A DNA stretch of 64,000 bases from positions 1 through 64,000 of the forward strand of contig NZ_APNG01000005.1 of assembly GCF_040361255.1 (NCBI RefSeq), given 5' to 3'. The notes below the pieces were generated by a model. It was not told the origin of the DNA, ran no database searches, and saw nothing but the letters and a program-made list of their open reading frames with translations. Source of the stretch: Salinisphaera sp040361255. Lineage in GTDB: Bacteria > Pseudomonadota > Gammaproteobacteria > Nevskiales > Salinisphaeraceae. The position numbers and the translations under genes were made by a program. Positions 6,942 through 15,562 of the stretch are shown one piece after another (positions within the stretch are counted from its first letter, which is position 1; every line of letters starts with the position of its first letter).

Positions 6942-8210
6942 GTGAGCGATAACGCGACCCAACCAAAACTCGATCTCGTGGTCATCGGCAACGGCATGGC
7001 TGGCGTGCGCGTGCTCGAAGACCTGCTGGACGCCGCGCCGGAGCGCTACAACATCACCGTGTTCGGTGCCGAGCCGCATGCCGGCTACAACCGCATCATG
7101 CTTTCGCCGGTGCTCGCGGGCGACAAGGATTTCGCCGAAATCGAAACCCACGGTCGCGACTGGTACGAAGACCACGACATCACCCTGTATACCGGCGAAG
7201 CCGTGGTCGATATCGACCGGCGCCGACGCATGGTGGTCTCCGAATCCGGGCGTGAGATCGGCTACGACCGGCTGCTCATGGCCACCGGTTCCACGCCGTT
7301 CATTCTGCCCGTGCCCGGCCACACGCTCGATGGCGTGATCAGTTTCCGTGATATCGGCGATGTTCATCGCATGGTCGAGGCCAGTACAAACGGGGGCAAG
7401 GCGGTGGTCATCGGCGGCGGCCTGCTGGGCCTCGAAGCCGCCTATGGCCTGCACAAGCGCGGTATGGACGTGACCATCGTGCATCTGATGGAAACGCTCA
7501 TGGAGCGCCAGCTCGACCCGCGTGCGGCCGAGCTGTTGCAGTACTCGCTGGCCCAGCGCGGGCTGTCGTTTCGCATGGGCGCCAAGACCGCGGCCATTCT
7601 CGGCGACGAAAACGACCAGGTGACCGGCCTGCGTTTCGACGATGCCGACGACTCGGAGCTTGCGGCCGACATCGTGGTGATGGCGGTGGGCATCCGGCCC
7701 AATGTCGAACTGGCGAAAAAAGCCGGTCTGCATTGCGAAAAGGGCGTGGTCGTCAACGACACCATGCAAACCTACGATCCGCGTATCTATGCCGTGGGCG
7801 AGTGCGTCGAACACCGCCAGGCCGTCTATGGGCTGGTCGCGCCGTTGTGGGATCAGGCCAAGGTCTGTGCCAATCATCTGGCCTATCGCGGCCATACCCA
7901 ATACGAAGGCTCTGTGACTGCCACCCAGCTCAAGGTTACCGGCATCGATGTCTATTCCGCCGGCGATTTCTCCGACAGCGAGGACAGCGAGGCGCTGGTG
8001 TTCTCCGATCTGCGCCGCGGCGTGTACAAGCGCATCGTACTGCGTGACGACCGTATCGCCGGTGTCGTGCTCTATGGCGATACCCGCGACGGCGGCTGGT
8101 ATTTCAAACTCATGCGCGAAGGCGTGGATGTATCGGGCTTTCGCGATCTGCTGTTGTTCGGCCAGGCCTATGTAGCGCAGCAGGAACCGATCGACGCGGA
8201 GGCCGCGTGA
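6942..8210 (+). CDS. nasB: FAD/NAD(P)H-dependent electron-transfer subunit of assimilatory nitrate reductase (NasB type)
   Basis: This 422-residue pyridine-nucleotide-disulfide oxidoreductase-type flavoprotein has FAD motif VVIGNGMAGVRVLEDLL at the N-terminus, the NAD(P)H motif VVIGGGLLGLEAAYGL near residue 150, and ATGSTPF and AVGEC FAD-contacting motifs. It aligns with the first part of NirB and with NasB proteins but lacks the siroheme domain and the BFD-type [2Fe-2S] domain. The latter is fused to the next gene instead. It would take electrons from NAD(P)H and pass them to the nitrate reductase. The GTG at 6942 is preferred to the in-frame ATG at 6864, which lies inside the transporter gene. 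The stop overlaps the next start by one base. Confidence 0.87.
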   Translation: MSDNATQPKLDLVVIGNGMAGVRVLEDLLDAAPERYNITVFGAEPHAGYNRIMLSPVLAGDKDFAEIETHGRDWYEDHDITLYTGEAVVDIDRRRRMVVSESGREIGYDRLLMATGSTPFILPVPGHTLDGVISFRDIGDVHRMVEASTNGGKAVVIGGGLLGLEAAYGLHKRGMDVTIVHLMETLMERQLDPRAAELLQYSLAQRGLSFRMGAKTAAILGDENDQVTGLRFDDADDSELAADIVVMAVGIRPNVELAKKAGLHCEKGVVVNDTMQTYDPRIYAVGECVEHRQAVYGLVAPLWDQAKVCANHLAYRGHTQYEGSVTATQLKVTGIDVYSAGDFSDSEDSEALVFSDLRRGVYKRIVLRDDRIAGVVLYGDTRDGGWYFKLMREGVDVSGFRDLLLFGQAYVAQQEPIDAEAA

Positions 8211-10885
8211 TGAGCGCCGTGACCACACGTACGACCTGTCCCTACTGCGGTGTGGGCTGCGGGGTGAATGCCATCGTCGAAGACGATGCGGTCAGTGTGG
8301 CCGGCGACGATGCGCATCCGTCCAATCGCGGCCGTCTATGCTCCAAGGGCACGGCCCTGGCCGATACCGTGGGCCTGAATGATCGGCTGCTGTATCCCAT
8401 GGTGGATGGTCGGCGGGCGAGCTGGGACGACGCGCTCGATGAAGTCGCGACGCGCTTTGGCGAGATCATCGCCGAGCACGGCCCCGACGCGGTGGCGTTC
8501 TATGTCTCCGGCCAGCTGCTCACCGAGGATTACTACGTCGCCAACAAGCTGATGAAAGGCTATATCGGCTCGGCGAATATCGATACCAACTCGCGGCTGT
8601 GCATGTCGTCGGCGGTGGCCGGCCACAAGCGTGCCTTCGGCGAGGACGTGGTGCCCGGCTGCTACGAAGATCTGGAGCTTGCAGATCTGGTGGTGCTGGT
8701 CGGCTCGAATACGGCCTGGTGTCATCCGGTGGTCTACCAGCGCATCGTCGCGGCGCAGGAAGGGGATGCCAACAAGAAACTTGTCGTGATCGATCCGCGC
8801 CGTACGGCGACCGCCGACGGGGCCGATTTGCATCTTCCGCTGGCGCCCGGTACCGACGTCCACCTGTTCAACGGATTACTGGCTTATCTGGCCGGCCAGG
8901 GCATCGAAAGCGATCTGCGCGGTGCCACGGAGGCGGTCGCCGAAGCGCAGCCAATGGGCGATATCGAGGCGGTGGCCGAAGCCTGCGGCGTGGACGCCGA
9001 AACTGTTGCCGCCTTCTTCGCGCTATTCGCAAAAACCGAACGTACGGTGACGGTGTTTTCTCAGGGCGTGAACCAGTCCTCGGCGGGGACGGACAAGGTC
9101 AACGCCATTCTCAATTGCCATTTGCTGACCGATCGAATCGGCAAGCCAGGCGCCTGTGCGTTCTCGATCACCGGCCAGCCCAATGCCATGGGCGGGCGCG
9201 AGGTCGGCGGGTTGTCCAGCACGCTGGCCGCGCATATGGGCTTCGACGCGGCGGAGCGAGTGCAACGTTTCTGGGGCTCGCCGGCCATTGCTGACGAACC
9301 GGGACTCAAAGCCGTCGAGCTGTTCGAGGCGATCGAGCGCGGCGAGATCAAGGCGGTGTGGATCATGGCCACCAACCCGCTGGTGAGCCTGCCGCATGCC
9401 GATCGTGCCCGGCGCGCGCTCGCGGCCTGCGAGTTCGTGGTGGTATCGGATTGCATACGGCATACCGATACGGTCGACCGTGCCCACGTACTGCTGCCTG
9501 CCGCAGCCTGGGCAGAAAAAAGCGGCACGGTGACCAACTCCGAGCGCATTATTTCCCGCCAGCGTTCGTTTTTGCCCATGCCGGGGGCGGCGCGTGCCGA
9601 TTGGGACATCATCTGCGATGTGGCCCGCCGGATGGGGTTTGCCGAGGGCTTCGCCTTCGATAGCGCGGCCGCGATCTTTCGCGAGCATGCCGCGCTGACC
9701 GCCTTCGAAAATGACGGCGAGCGCGTGCTCAATCTCGACGGCCTGGCCGAGATCGACGACGCTGAATACGACGCCCTCGAACCCGTGCGCTGGCCGGTGC
9801 ATGCCACCCAGGCGCTGCGTGCGGTGGGCGCGATGGCCGCCGAACAGGACAGCCGACGTCTGTTTGTCGACGGGGTGTATCCCACCGCCGATGGCAAGGC
9901 GCATCTGGTAGCGGTCACGCCGCGCGGCCCGGCCCATGCGGTCAGCGAACAATGGCCGCTGGCACTCAATACCGGGCGCATACGCGATCACTGGCACACC
10001 ATGACGCGTACCGCCAAGTCGGCCCGCCTGTCGGCCCATATTCCCGAACCGTTCGTGGAGGTACATCCCGCCGATGCCGAACGCTACGGCGTGGTCGACG
10101 GGGCGATCGCGACCGTCTCGACGGCGTGGGGCCAGGCCCATGTGCGGGTGATTGTGACCGGCGCGCAGCGGGCGGGCACGCTGTTCGTGCCCATGCACTG
10201 GAACGACCAGTTCGCCGCGCGAGCGCGCGTCGGCGCGCTGGCCAATCCGGCGGTCTGCCCGATTTCGGGCGAACCCGAATTCAAGCATACGCCGGCCGCG
10301 ATCGCGCCCTTCAAGGCTGCCTGGCACGGCTTCATTCTGGCCAGCCGGCCGCTGCTATTGGCCGGTGAGGCGAGCATCGACTACTGGGTGAAGGTGCCGG
10401 GCGAGCGTTTCTATCGCTACGAAGTCGCCGGCCTGCACTTGCCCGGCGACTGGGCGACGACTGCACGCAGCTGGATTGGCGTGGGCGGGCGCACGGCCGA
10501 CTGGATGGAGGCCGCGGACGCGAAAGCCGGCCACTATCGCGCCGCGCATATGGATGCCGGGCATATCGAAGCCTGTGTATTCGTCGCCCCCGAGCCGGCT
10601 GCACTGCCCGAACGCAGCTGGCTGGCCGGGCTGTTCACCGGCGAACCGGTCGACGAGGCCGAGCGTATCGGCCTGCTGGCTGGCCGGCCCGCTGACCCGG
10701 GTGCCGATCCGGGCCCGCAGGTCTGCTCCTGTTTCGGCGTGGGCCGCAACACGATTCTGCGCGCGATCAACGAACAGGGGCTGGGTTCAGTTGCGGCCGT
10801 CGGCAAGGCGCTCGACGCGGGCACGAACTGTGGTTCCTGCAAGCCCGAAATCGCCGCGCTGATTGCCGAAGCGGGCGAAGAATGA
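8210..10885 (+). CDS. Assimilatory nitrate reductase catalytic subunit (Mo-bisMGD, [4Fe-4S], C-terminal BFD [2Fe-2S])
   Basis: This 891-residue cytoplasmic molybdopterin oxidoreductase has no Tat signal. The N-terminal [4Fe-4S] motif is CPYCGVGC with the fourth Cys at RLCSKG. The likely Mo-ligand Cys is in DTNSRLCMSSAV, and the C-terminal MGD-binding domain has LNTGRIRDHWHTMTRT. The last 60 residues carry a BFD-like [2Fe-2S] module (VCSCFGVGRNTILRAI ... GTNCGSC), which accepts electrons from a NasB-type flavoprotein. It reduces nitrate to nitrite. The enzyme is called nasA or nasC in different species. The ATG at 8210 overlaps the nasB stop; a GTG three bases earlier is also possible. The whole chain is intact. 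Confidence 0.93.
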   Translation: MSAVTTRTTCPYCGVGCGVNAIVEDDAVSVAGDDAHPSNRGRLCSKGTALADTVGLNDRLLYPMVDGRRASWDDALDEVATRFGEIIAEHGPDAVAFYVSGQLLTEDYYVANKLMKGYIGSANIDTNSRLCMSSAVAGHKRAFGEDVVPGCYEDLELADLVVLVGSNTAWCHPVVYQRIVAAQEGDANKKLVVIDPRRTATADGADLHLPLAPGTDVHLFNGLLAYLAGQGIESDLRGATEAVAEAQPMGDIEAVAEACGVDAETVAAFFALFAKTERTVTVFSQGVNQSSAGTDKVNAILNCHLLTDRIGKPGACAFSITGQPNAMGGREVGGLSSTLAAHMGFDAAERVQRFWGSPAIADEPGLKAVELFEAIERGEIKAVWIMATNPLVSLPHADRARRALAACEFVVVSDCIRHTDTVDRAHVLLPAAAWAEKSGTVTNSERIISRQRSFLPMPGAARADWDIICDVARRMGFAEGFAFDSAAAIFREHAALTAFENDGERVLNLDGLAEIDDAEYDALEPVRWPVHATQALRAVGAMAAEQDSRRLFVDGVYPTADGKAHLVAVTPRGPAHAVSEQWPLALNTGRIRDHWHTMTRTAKSARLSAHIPEPFVEVHPADAERYGVVDGAIATVSTAWGQAHVRVIVTGAQRAGTLFVPMHWNDQFAARARVGALANPAVCPISGEPEFKHTPAAIAPFKAAWHGFILASRPLLLAGEASIDYWVKVPGERFYRYEVAGLHLPGDWATTARSWIGVGGRTADWMEAADAKAGHYRAAHMDAGHIEACVFVAPEPAALPERSWLAGLFTGEPVDEAERIGLLAGRPADPGADPGPQVCSCFGVGRNTILRAINEQGLGSVAAVGKALDAGTNCGSCKPEIAALIAEAGEE

Positions 10886-11296
10886 CGACAAGGGTGTTTA
10901 TTAGCAGACGCCACCGTCCAAGTGGATTAAATAAAAGACGTTTTTCCGCAGATCGACACAGATTTACGCAGATAAAACAGGAAAGACGAGAACCATCGCG
11001 AGCGAATGGACAGATGAGAACAGATGGAAAAGTTTTTGTAGAAGAAAGGATGGTCGTCCGGAACGCCCTGTTGCGCTCGCGGCCGGTGGGTTCTTACAGC
11101 CGCTGTGCCATTCGCGTTTATTCGCGTTCATTTGCGGACGATTTCTTCGTTCATCGCTTGCCCGCGAACGAATTCAATCGATCCTCGCGAACCGACATTC
11201 GCGGTCGGTTGCGTCCTTTATCTGCGTAGACCGGCGTTGATCCGCGGATGACGCCTTCAAGAACACGACTCGTGATTTAACGATTCGGAGCCCAAC
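10886..11296. repeat. Intergenic repeat block with inverted arms, inside the nas operon
   Basis: A 31-base arm at 10946-10976 (beginning CCGCAGATCGACACAG) is matched by a diverged inverted copy at 11217-11249 (TTTATCTGCGTAGACC...). The same arm recurs at 13260-13290 and, inverted, at 13384-13412. A 16-mer GCGTTCATTTGCGGAC at 11124-11139 recurs exactly at 42544-42559. A 115-codon open frame crosses the block but consists mostly of repeat sequence, so it is not called. The RNA could fold into a long imperfect stem between the nitrate and nitrite reductase genes. This type of intergenic repeat is familiar in proteobacteria; its function here is unknown. Confidence 0.65.
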
Positions 11297-13234
11297 ATGA
11301 CCGACCAGAGTTTCGACGAAGAACAGCAGCGCTATCTCAAGGGCGTGACCGCCGGGCTGCATATCGCCCGCGGCGTGCCCGGCATGACGGGGCTGACCAC
11401 CGGCAAGCGCCTGCGCCCCGACGATTTTCATTCGCAGGCGCGCATTCGTGCCCAGGCGATGGGCGGCGAGCTGACCAGCCAGGAACAGGCCAAGGCCGAT
11501 CTCAACCCCAACGACATGTGGGACGAGATGGTGCAGCTGGCCAACGCCGGCGAATACCCCAAGGGCGAAGACGTCTTCCTGATGAAGGGGCGCGGCATGT
11601 TCTATGTCGCGCCCAATCAGGACAGTTACATGTGTCGGCTGCGTATGCCGGGCGGTATTTTCTCGTCCCACCAGTTTCGGGCCGTGGCGGATCTGGCCGA
11701 AACCTACGGCGGTAGCTATACCCATGTCACCACGCGCGCCAATCTGCAGATTCGCGAGATCGGTGCTAAGGATCCGGTGAACGTACTCAGCGGCCTGGCC
11801 GACGTCGGCTTGATCGTGCAGGGCTCGGGTGGCGACAACATCCGCAACATCACCGGCAGCCCGCTGGCCGGCATCGATCCGGACGAGCTGATCGATGTCA
11901 CGCCCTACTGCAAGCAGATGCACCACCATATCCTCAATCATCGCGAGCTCTACGGGCTGCCGCGCAAGTTCAATATCGCGTTCGACGGCGGGGGGCGTAT
12001 CAGCGCGCTGGAAGGCACTAACGACATCGGTTTTTCGGCGGTGCTGCCGAAAGCCGACGGCCCGCTGCCACGCCGGCCGTATTTCCGGATGGGGCTGGGT
12101 GGCATTACCGGGCACAAGGATTTCGCCCGCGATACCGGCGTCATGCTCAAGCCGGAGGAATGCGTGCCCGTGGCCCATGCGGTGCTGCACGTATTCCTGG
12201 CCAACGGGGATCGCACCAGCCGTGACAAGGCCCGGTTGAAATATGTGCTCGATCGCTGGGGCTTCGACAAGTTCATGCGCGAGGTCCAGAAGCAGCTGCC
12301 GTTCACTTTGCGGCGTTATCCGCTGTCGCGCTGCGAAGCCCGGCACCCGGTCGAAAAAGCGGGCCATATCGGTATTCACGACCACGGCGACAATAAACAG
12401 TACGCTGGCGTCGTGCTGCCGGTTGGCAAGCTCACCGTGAAACAGATGCACGGTCTGGCGGATCTGGCCGATCGCTATGCCGATTCGAAGATGCGTACCA
12501 CCGTCTGGCAGAACCTGGTGCTGGGCAACGTCGACAAGTCCGACATGGACGCGCTGGTCAGCGGTATCGAGCAACTCGGCCTGCATGTGAACGCCAGCCC
12601 CGCGCGTACCGGCATGGTGGCCTGTACCGGCAGCTTTGGCTGCAAGTTCGCCAACGCCGAAACCAAGGGCAACGCGCTCAAGCTGGTCGACCATCTCGAA
12701 GCCAAGCTGGATCTCGACGAGCCGCTCAATATCCATATGACCGGCTGTCCGAATTCCTGTGCCCAGCATTATGTGGGCGATATCGGCCTGCTCGGTGCGC
12801 GCGTGGCCGACCCGGACGCCGACGATCCGGAAGAGGCCGATCAGGTCGATGGTTTCCATGTCTATATCGGCGGCGGCTACGAAAGCGAGGAAGGTATCGC
12901 CCGCGAGCTGGCAAGCTCGATTCCGGTCGTACACCTGAACGCCTATCTCGAAAATCTGCTCGGTCTGTATCTGGAAGAGCGCCACGACGGCGAGCGCTTC
13001 GTTGCCTTTGCACGCCGCCAGGACATCGACGAGCTGCGAGAGCGCCTCGCCCAGCGCTCGGACAAGGCAGCCGTGGCGCAAACCGAATCCGAGGAAAAAG
13101 CCTATTCCGAAGCCGAGGCCCAGGCCGATACGCCGGAAGAGGTCAAAACCGAGCGCGACGAAGCCGCGACGGATGACTATGACCGTAGGCCCGAGGATTC
13201 CGATTCTGAAACCGATGAGCAGACAACGGCTTGA
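11297..13234 (+). CDS. nirA: Siroheme nitrite reductase, NirA type
   Basis: This 645-residue protein contains the sulfite/nitrite reductase ferredoxin-like half-domains and two siroheme/[4Fe-4S] domains. The cluster and siroheme Cys residues are visible as ACTGSFGCKFANAETK and HMTGCPNSCAQHYVGDIG. The string GGDNIRNITGSPLAGIDPDE is typical of NirA. It reduces nitrite to ammonium with six electrons, from ferredoxin or a dedicated reductase. After the catalytic part (ending about residue 580) there is a tail of about 60 residues very rich in Glu and Asp, which is not part of the family core. The gene is flanked on both sides by the same inverted-repeat blocks. The next gene is the probable electron donor. 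Assimilatory sulfite reductase is less likely given the operon. Confidence 0.87.
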   Translation: MTDQSFDEEQQRYLKGVTAGLHIARGVPGMTGLTTGKRLRPDDFHSQARIRAQAMGGELTSQEQAKADLNPNDMWDEMVQLANAGEYPKGEDVFLMKGRGMFYVAPNQDSYMCRLRMPGGIFSSHQFRAVADLAETYGGSYTHVTTRANLQIREIGAKDPVNVLSGLADVGLIVQGSGGDNIRNITGSPLAGIDPDELIDVTPYCKQMHHHILNHRELYGLPRKFNIAFDGGGRISALEGTNDIGFSAVLPKADGPLPRRPYFRMGLGGITGHKDFARDTGVMLKPEECVPVAHAVLHVFLANGDRTSRDKARLKYVLDRWGFDKFMREVQKQLPFTLRRYPLSRCEARHPVEKAGHIGIHDHGDNKQYAGVVLPVGKLTVKQMHGLADLADRYADSKMRTTVWQNLVLGNVDKSDMDALVSGIEQLGLHVNASPARTGMVACTGSFGCKFANAETKGNALKLVDHLEAKLDLDEPLNIHMTGCPNSCAQHYVGDIGLLGARVADPDADDPEEADQVDGFHVYIGGGYESEEGIARELASSIPVVHLNAYLENLLGLYLEERHDGERFVAFARRQDIDELRERLAQRSDKAAVAQTESEEKAYSEAEAQADTPEEVKTERDEAATDDYDRRPEDSDSETDEQTTA

Positions 13235-13452
13235 GGGCCGAGTCCTTTAAGACATTTAACCGCAGATCGACACAGATTTACGCAGATGAAGACAGTCCGA
13301 GATCGAGAATCGGTACGACCGGATATGTAATTTGCGCTAGTTAGCGCCGATTTGCGGCTTCATCTCATTTTTCTCCCGGTATTGATCTGCGTGAATCTGC
13401 GTAGATCTGCGGAAAACAAAGAACGCTCTCGTAAACACAACGAGGTAACCCC
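13235..13452. repeat. Second intergenic repeat block with inverted arms
   Basis: The arm at 13260-13290 differs by one base from the arm at 10946-10976. Its inverted partner lies at 13384-13412 (GATCTGCGTGAATCTGCG...). The two arms could pair to form a long stem in the transcript between nirA and the reductase gene. The start of the next gene (ATG 13453) follows a GAGGTAAC ribosome-binding site at about 13441-13448. Confidence 0.65.
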
Positions 13453-15021
13453 ATGCCCACACAAGTCGATTTGATTCCCGAAGACGCGCCGTTCGAGGCC
13501 GAACAGCGCGAGTGGCTCAACGGCCTGATATCGGCGCTGGCCGGCTGGGAAGGCTCGCTCGGTGGCGCCGAGCAGGGCGGCGGTGAGGCCAAGGAATCCT
13601 TCCCCTGGCACGATCCGGGCCTGGAGATGGACGAGCGTATGGAGCTCGCCGAAGGCAAGCCGCATGAACGCCAGCTCATGGCCGCCATGGCCCAGCTCGA
13701 CTGCGGACAGTGTGGCTATCTTTGCAAGACCTATGCAGAAGCCATCGCCTTCGAAGGCGAGGATCTCAACCGCTGTGTGCCGGGCGCCAAGGAAACCGAA
13801 CGCAAGCTCAAGGAGCTGGTGGCCGAGCACGAGGCGGCCAAGGGCGGCGCGAGCGAAGAGGAAGACAAGCCCAAACCCGAACCCAAGCCGAAGAAGAAGG
13901 CGCCGCTGGGCACGCGCGACAACCCCTACATGGCCAAGCTCAAGTCGAGCACGCCGCTCAACGCTGAAGGCTCGAGCAAGGACACCCGCCATGTGGTGAT
14001 CGACCTCGGGGATTCCGGCATCGAATACGAGGCCGGGGATTCCATGGGCATCTATCCTGAGAACGACCCGCGCACCGTGGACGCCATTCTTGCCGATATC
14101 GATGCCTCCGGCGGGGAAAAGGTCAAATCCCACGACGGCGAAAACAAGCTGCTGCGCCAGGTGCTGCTCAAGGACGTCGATATCACCAAGCCCAGCGACG
14201 ATGTCGTCTCGGTGCTGGCAGAATCCGCCACCGATGCGGATGAAGCCGAAGATCTGCGCATGCTCGCCGAGCGCGGGGTGGAAGAAGGCCAGACTTTGCT
14301 GGAAATCGTACGGGTCTACCCGAGTGCCCGGCCGAAATTACAGGACATGGTCGATGCGCTCGGCCCGCTCCAGCCGCGGTTGTATTCGATTGCCTCCTCG
14401 TCGCGGCAGTACCCAAACGAAATCCATACCACGGTCGCGGTGGTGAAGACGGCCGTGTATGGGCGCGGTTACAAGGGGGTGGCATCGACGTTCCTAGCCA
14501 AGCGTCTTTCGCGCCACGGTGAAGTGCCGATGTACATCCAGCCCAGTCAGGAATTTCGGGTCAACAAGGATCCGGACCATCCGGCGATCATGATCGGCCC
14601 CGGCACCGGCATCGCCCCGTTCATGGCGTTTCTGCAGGAACGCGAGGCGCGTGGCGACGCGGGCAAGAACTGGGTGTTCTTCGGCAACCCGGAATCAGCC
14701 AAGGATCATATCTACAAGGAACAGCTGGAAAAATGGCGCGGCAGCGGGCTGATCAGTCGGCTTACGCTGGCGTTTTCGCGCGATCAGAAGGAAAAGGTCT
14801 ACGTACAGAACCGCATGCGTGAACAGGGCCACGAATTTTGGGCCTGGCTGGAAGCGGGTGCGGTGATCTATATCTGTGGCGACGCCGAGCGTATGGCCAA
14901 GGATGTCGACAAAGCCCTGCACGATATCGTGGCCGAGCAGGGCGGCATGAGCGAAGCCGAAGCCCGGCGCTATGTGGAAACGCTAGCCTCCGAGCATCGC
15001 TATCTGCGCGACGTGTATTGA
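13453..15021 (+). CDS. CysJ-like NADPH:FAD reductase with N-terminal [4Fe-4S] domain replacing flavodoxin; probable NirA electron donor
   Basis: This is a 522-residue protein. Residues about 77-115 form an FeS-family [4Fe-4S] domain (LDCGQCGYLCKTYAEAI ... LNRCVPG). It is followed by a Lys/Pro/Glu-rich linker (about 120-155), then a CysJ/cytochrome-P450-reductase-type FAD domain (RLYSIASSS), an NADPH domain (MIGPGTGIAPFMAFLQER, YICGDAERMAKDV) and the aromatic C-terminus RYLRDVY typical of CysJ. CysJ normally begins with an FMN flavodoxin domain, which is absent here; the iron-sulfur domain takes its place. The likely route is NADPH to FAD to [4Fe-4S] to the siroheme enzyme NirA, encoded just upstream. 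No cysI-like hemoprotein gene is nearby. Family assignment of the domains is strong; the partner is inferred from position. Confidence 0.85.
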   Translation: MPTQVDLIPEDAPFEAEQREWLNGLISALAGWEGSLGGAEQGGGEAKESFPWHDPGLEMDERMELAEGKPHERQLMAAMAQLDCGQCGYLCKTYAEAIAFEGEDLNRCVPGAKETERKLKELVAEHEAAKGGASEEEDKPKPEPKPKKKAPLGTRDNPYMAKLKSSTPLNAEGSSKDTRHVVIDLGDSGIEYEAGDSMGIYPENDPRTVDAILADIDASGGEKVKSHDGENKLLRQVLLKDVDITKPSDDVVSVLAESATDADEAEDLRMLAERGVEEGQTLLEIVRVYPSARPKLQDMVDALGPLQPRLYSIASSSRQYPNEIHTTVAVVKTAVYGRGYKGVASTFLAKRLSRHGEVPMYIQPSQEFRVNKDPDHPAIMIGPGTGIAPFMAFLQEREARGDAGKNWVFFGNPESAKDHIYKEQLEKWRGSGLISRLTLAFSRDQKEKVYVQNRMREQGHEFWAWLEAGAVIYICGDAERMAKDVDKALHDIVAEQGGMSEAEARRYVETLASEHRYLRDVY

Positions 15022-15147
15022 AGATATTCTCGGCACGCTGGTGTCGCGGCCAATACTCGGATTACCAGTGCGTATTTTGCGCCGACCTTTCCGCGAACGA
15101 CCCTTTGAACCCGCAATTCCCGCGCGCTTGCGCCCTTGATCGATACA

Positions 15148-15166
15148 AATGATAATGGTTCTCATT
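15148..15166 (+). promoter_or_regulatory. Fur box upstream of the DUF3649-PepSY-DUF3325 genes
   Basis: The 19-base AATGATAATGGTTCTCATT closely matches the Fur consensus (AATGATAATCATTCTCATT type), with two differences. It lies about 80 bases before the start of the first gene. It predicts iron-repressed expression. Confidence 0.8.
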
Positions 15167-15243
15167 CTATAATCGATGCCCAAAGACGGCGTGGCAGGGC
15201 ATGCATTGCCCAAAGCGCAATCGCAGGCGCCGGAGTTCGAACC

Positions 15244-15549
15244 ATGGCTATCCCGATCCGTTTGTCGCGCCACTGGGCCCTGACGGCTCGTGTCGCCGTC
15301 GCGACGGTGGGCGGCTATGCCTTCACCTGGGGTTTCGTGGCGTTGGTTACCAGTACGCTGTTCCTGGCCGGGCTCGATTTCCATGACGCCGAAACGCTGG
15401 CACTGCTGAGCGCGTTTCTCGTCTATCTGGGGCTGTTTCTTTGGGCGTTTGTGGCGCCGAGCCTGGTTCGTGTGGGCACCGTATTCGCAATGGGCGCCAT
15501 CCTGATGACCGGCGCCGCCTGGGGCCTGCAACAGACGATACTTGGCTAG
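15244..15549 (+). CDS. DUF3649 small membrane protein, iron-uptake associated
   Basis: This 101-residue protein has three hydrophobic spans (about residues 13-35, 45-63 and 70-95), consistent with a small inner-membrane protein of the DUF3649 family. That family is commonly found beside PepSY membrane proteins and TonB-dependent receptors, as here. The ATG at 15244 was preferred to the earlier in-frame start at 15136 because the extension runs through the Fur box and is not membrane-like. It ends 13 bases before the next gene. The molecular role is not established; an accessory role in ferric-siderophore use is inferred. Confidence 0.8.
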   Translation: MAIPIRLSRHWALTARVAVATVGGYAFTWGFVALVTSTLFLAGLDFHDAETLALLSAFLVYLGLFLWAFVAPSLVRVGTVFAMGAILMTGAAWGLQQTILG

Positions 15550-15562
15550 GGAGGGGAGGGTC

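Noticed and set aside
6894..8228. Long minus-strand open frame of about 440 codons opposite nasB
   Set aside because: It is a GC-rich antisense shadow with His/Arg/Ala-rich composition and no motifs; the plus-strand flavoprotein is unambiguous.
10882..11229. 115-codon open frame after the nitrate reductase gene
   Set aside because: It crosses the inverted-repeat block, overlaps the upstream stop region and consists largely of repeat-encoded residues (such as FSADRHRFTQI), which recur wherever the repeat occurs. No family resemblance.
11174..13081. 635-codon minus-strand frame opposite nirA
   Set aside because: Antisense shadow of a clear siroheme reductase gene; no domain motifs.
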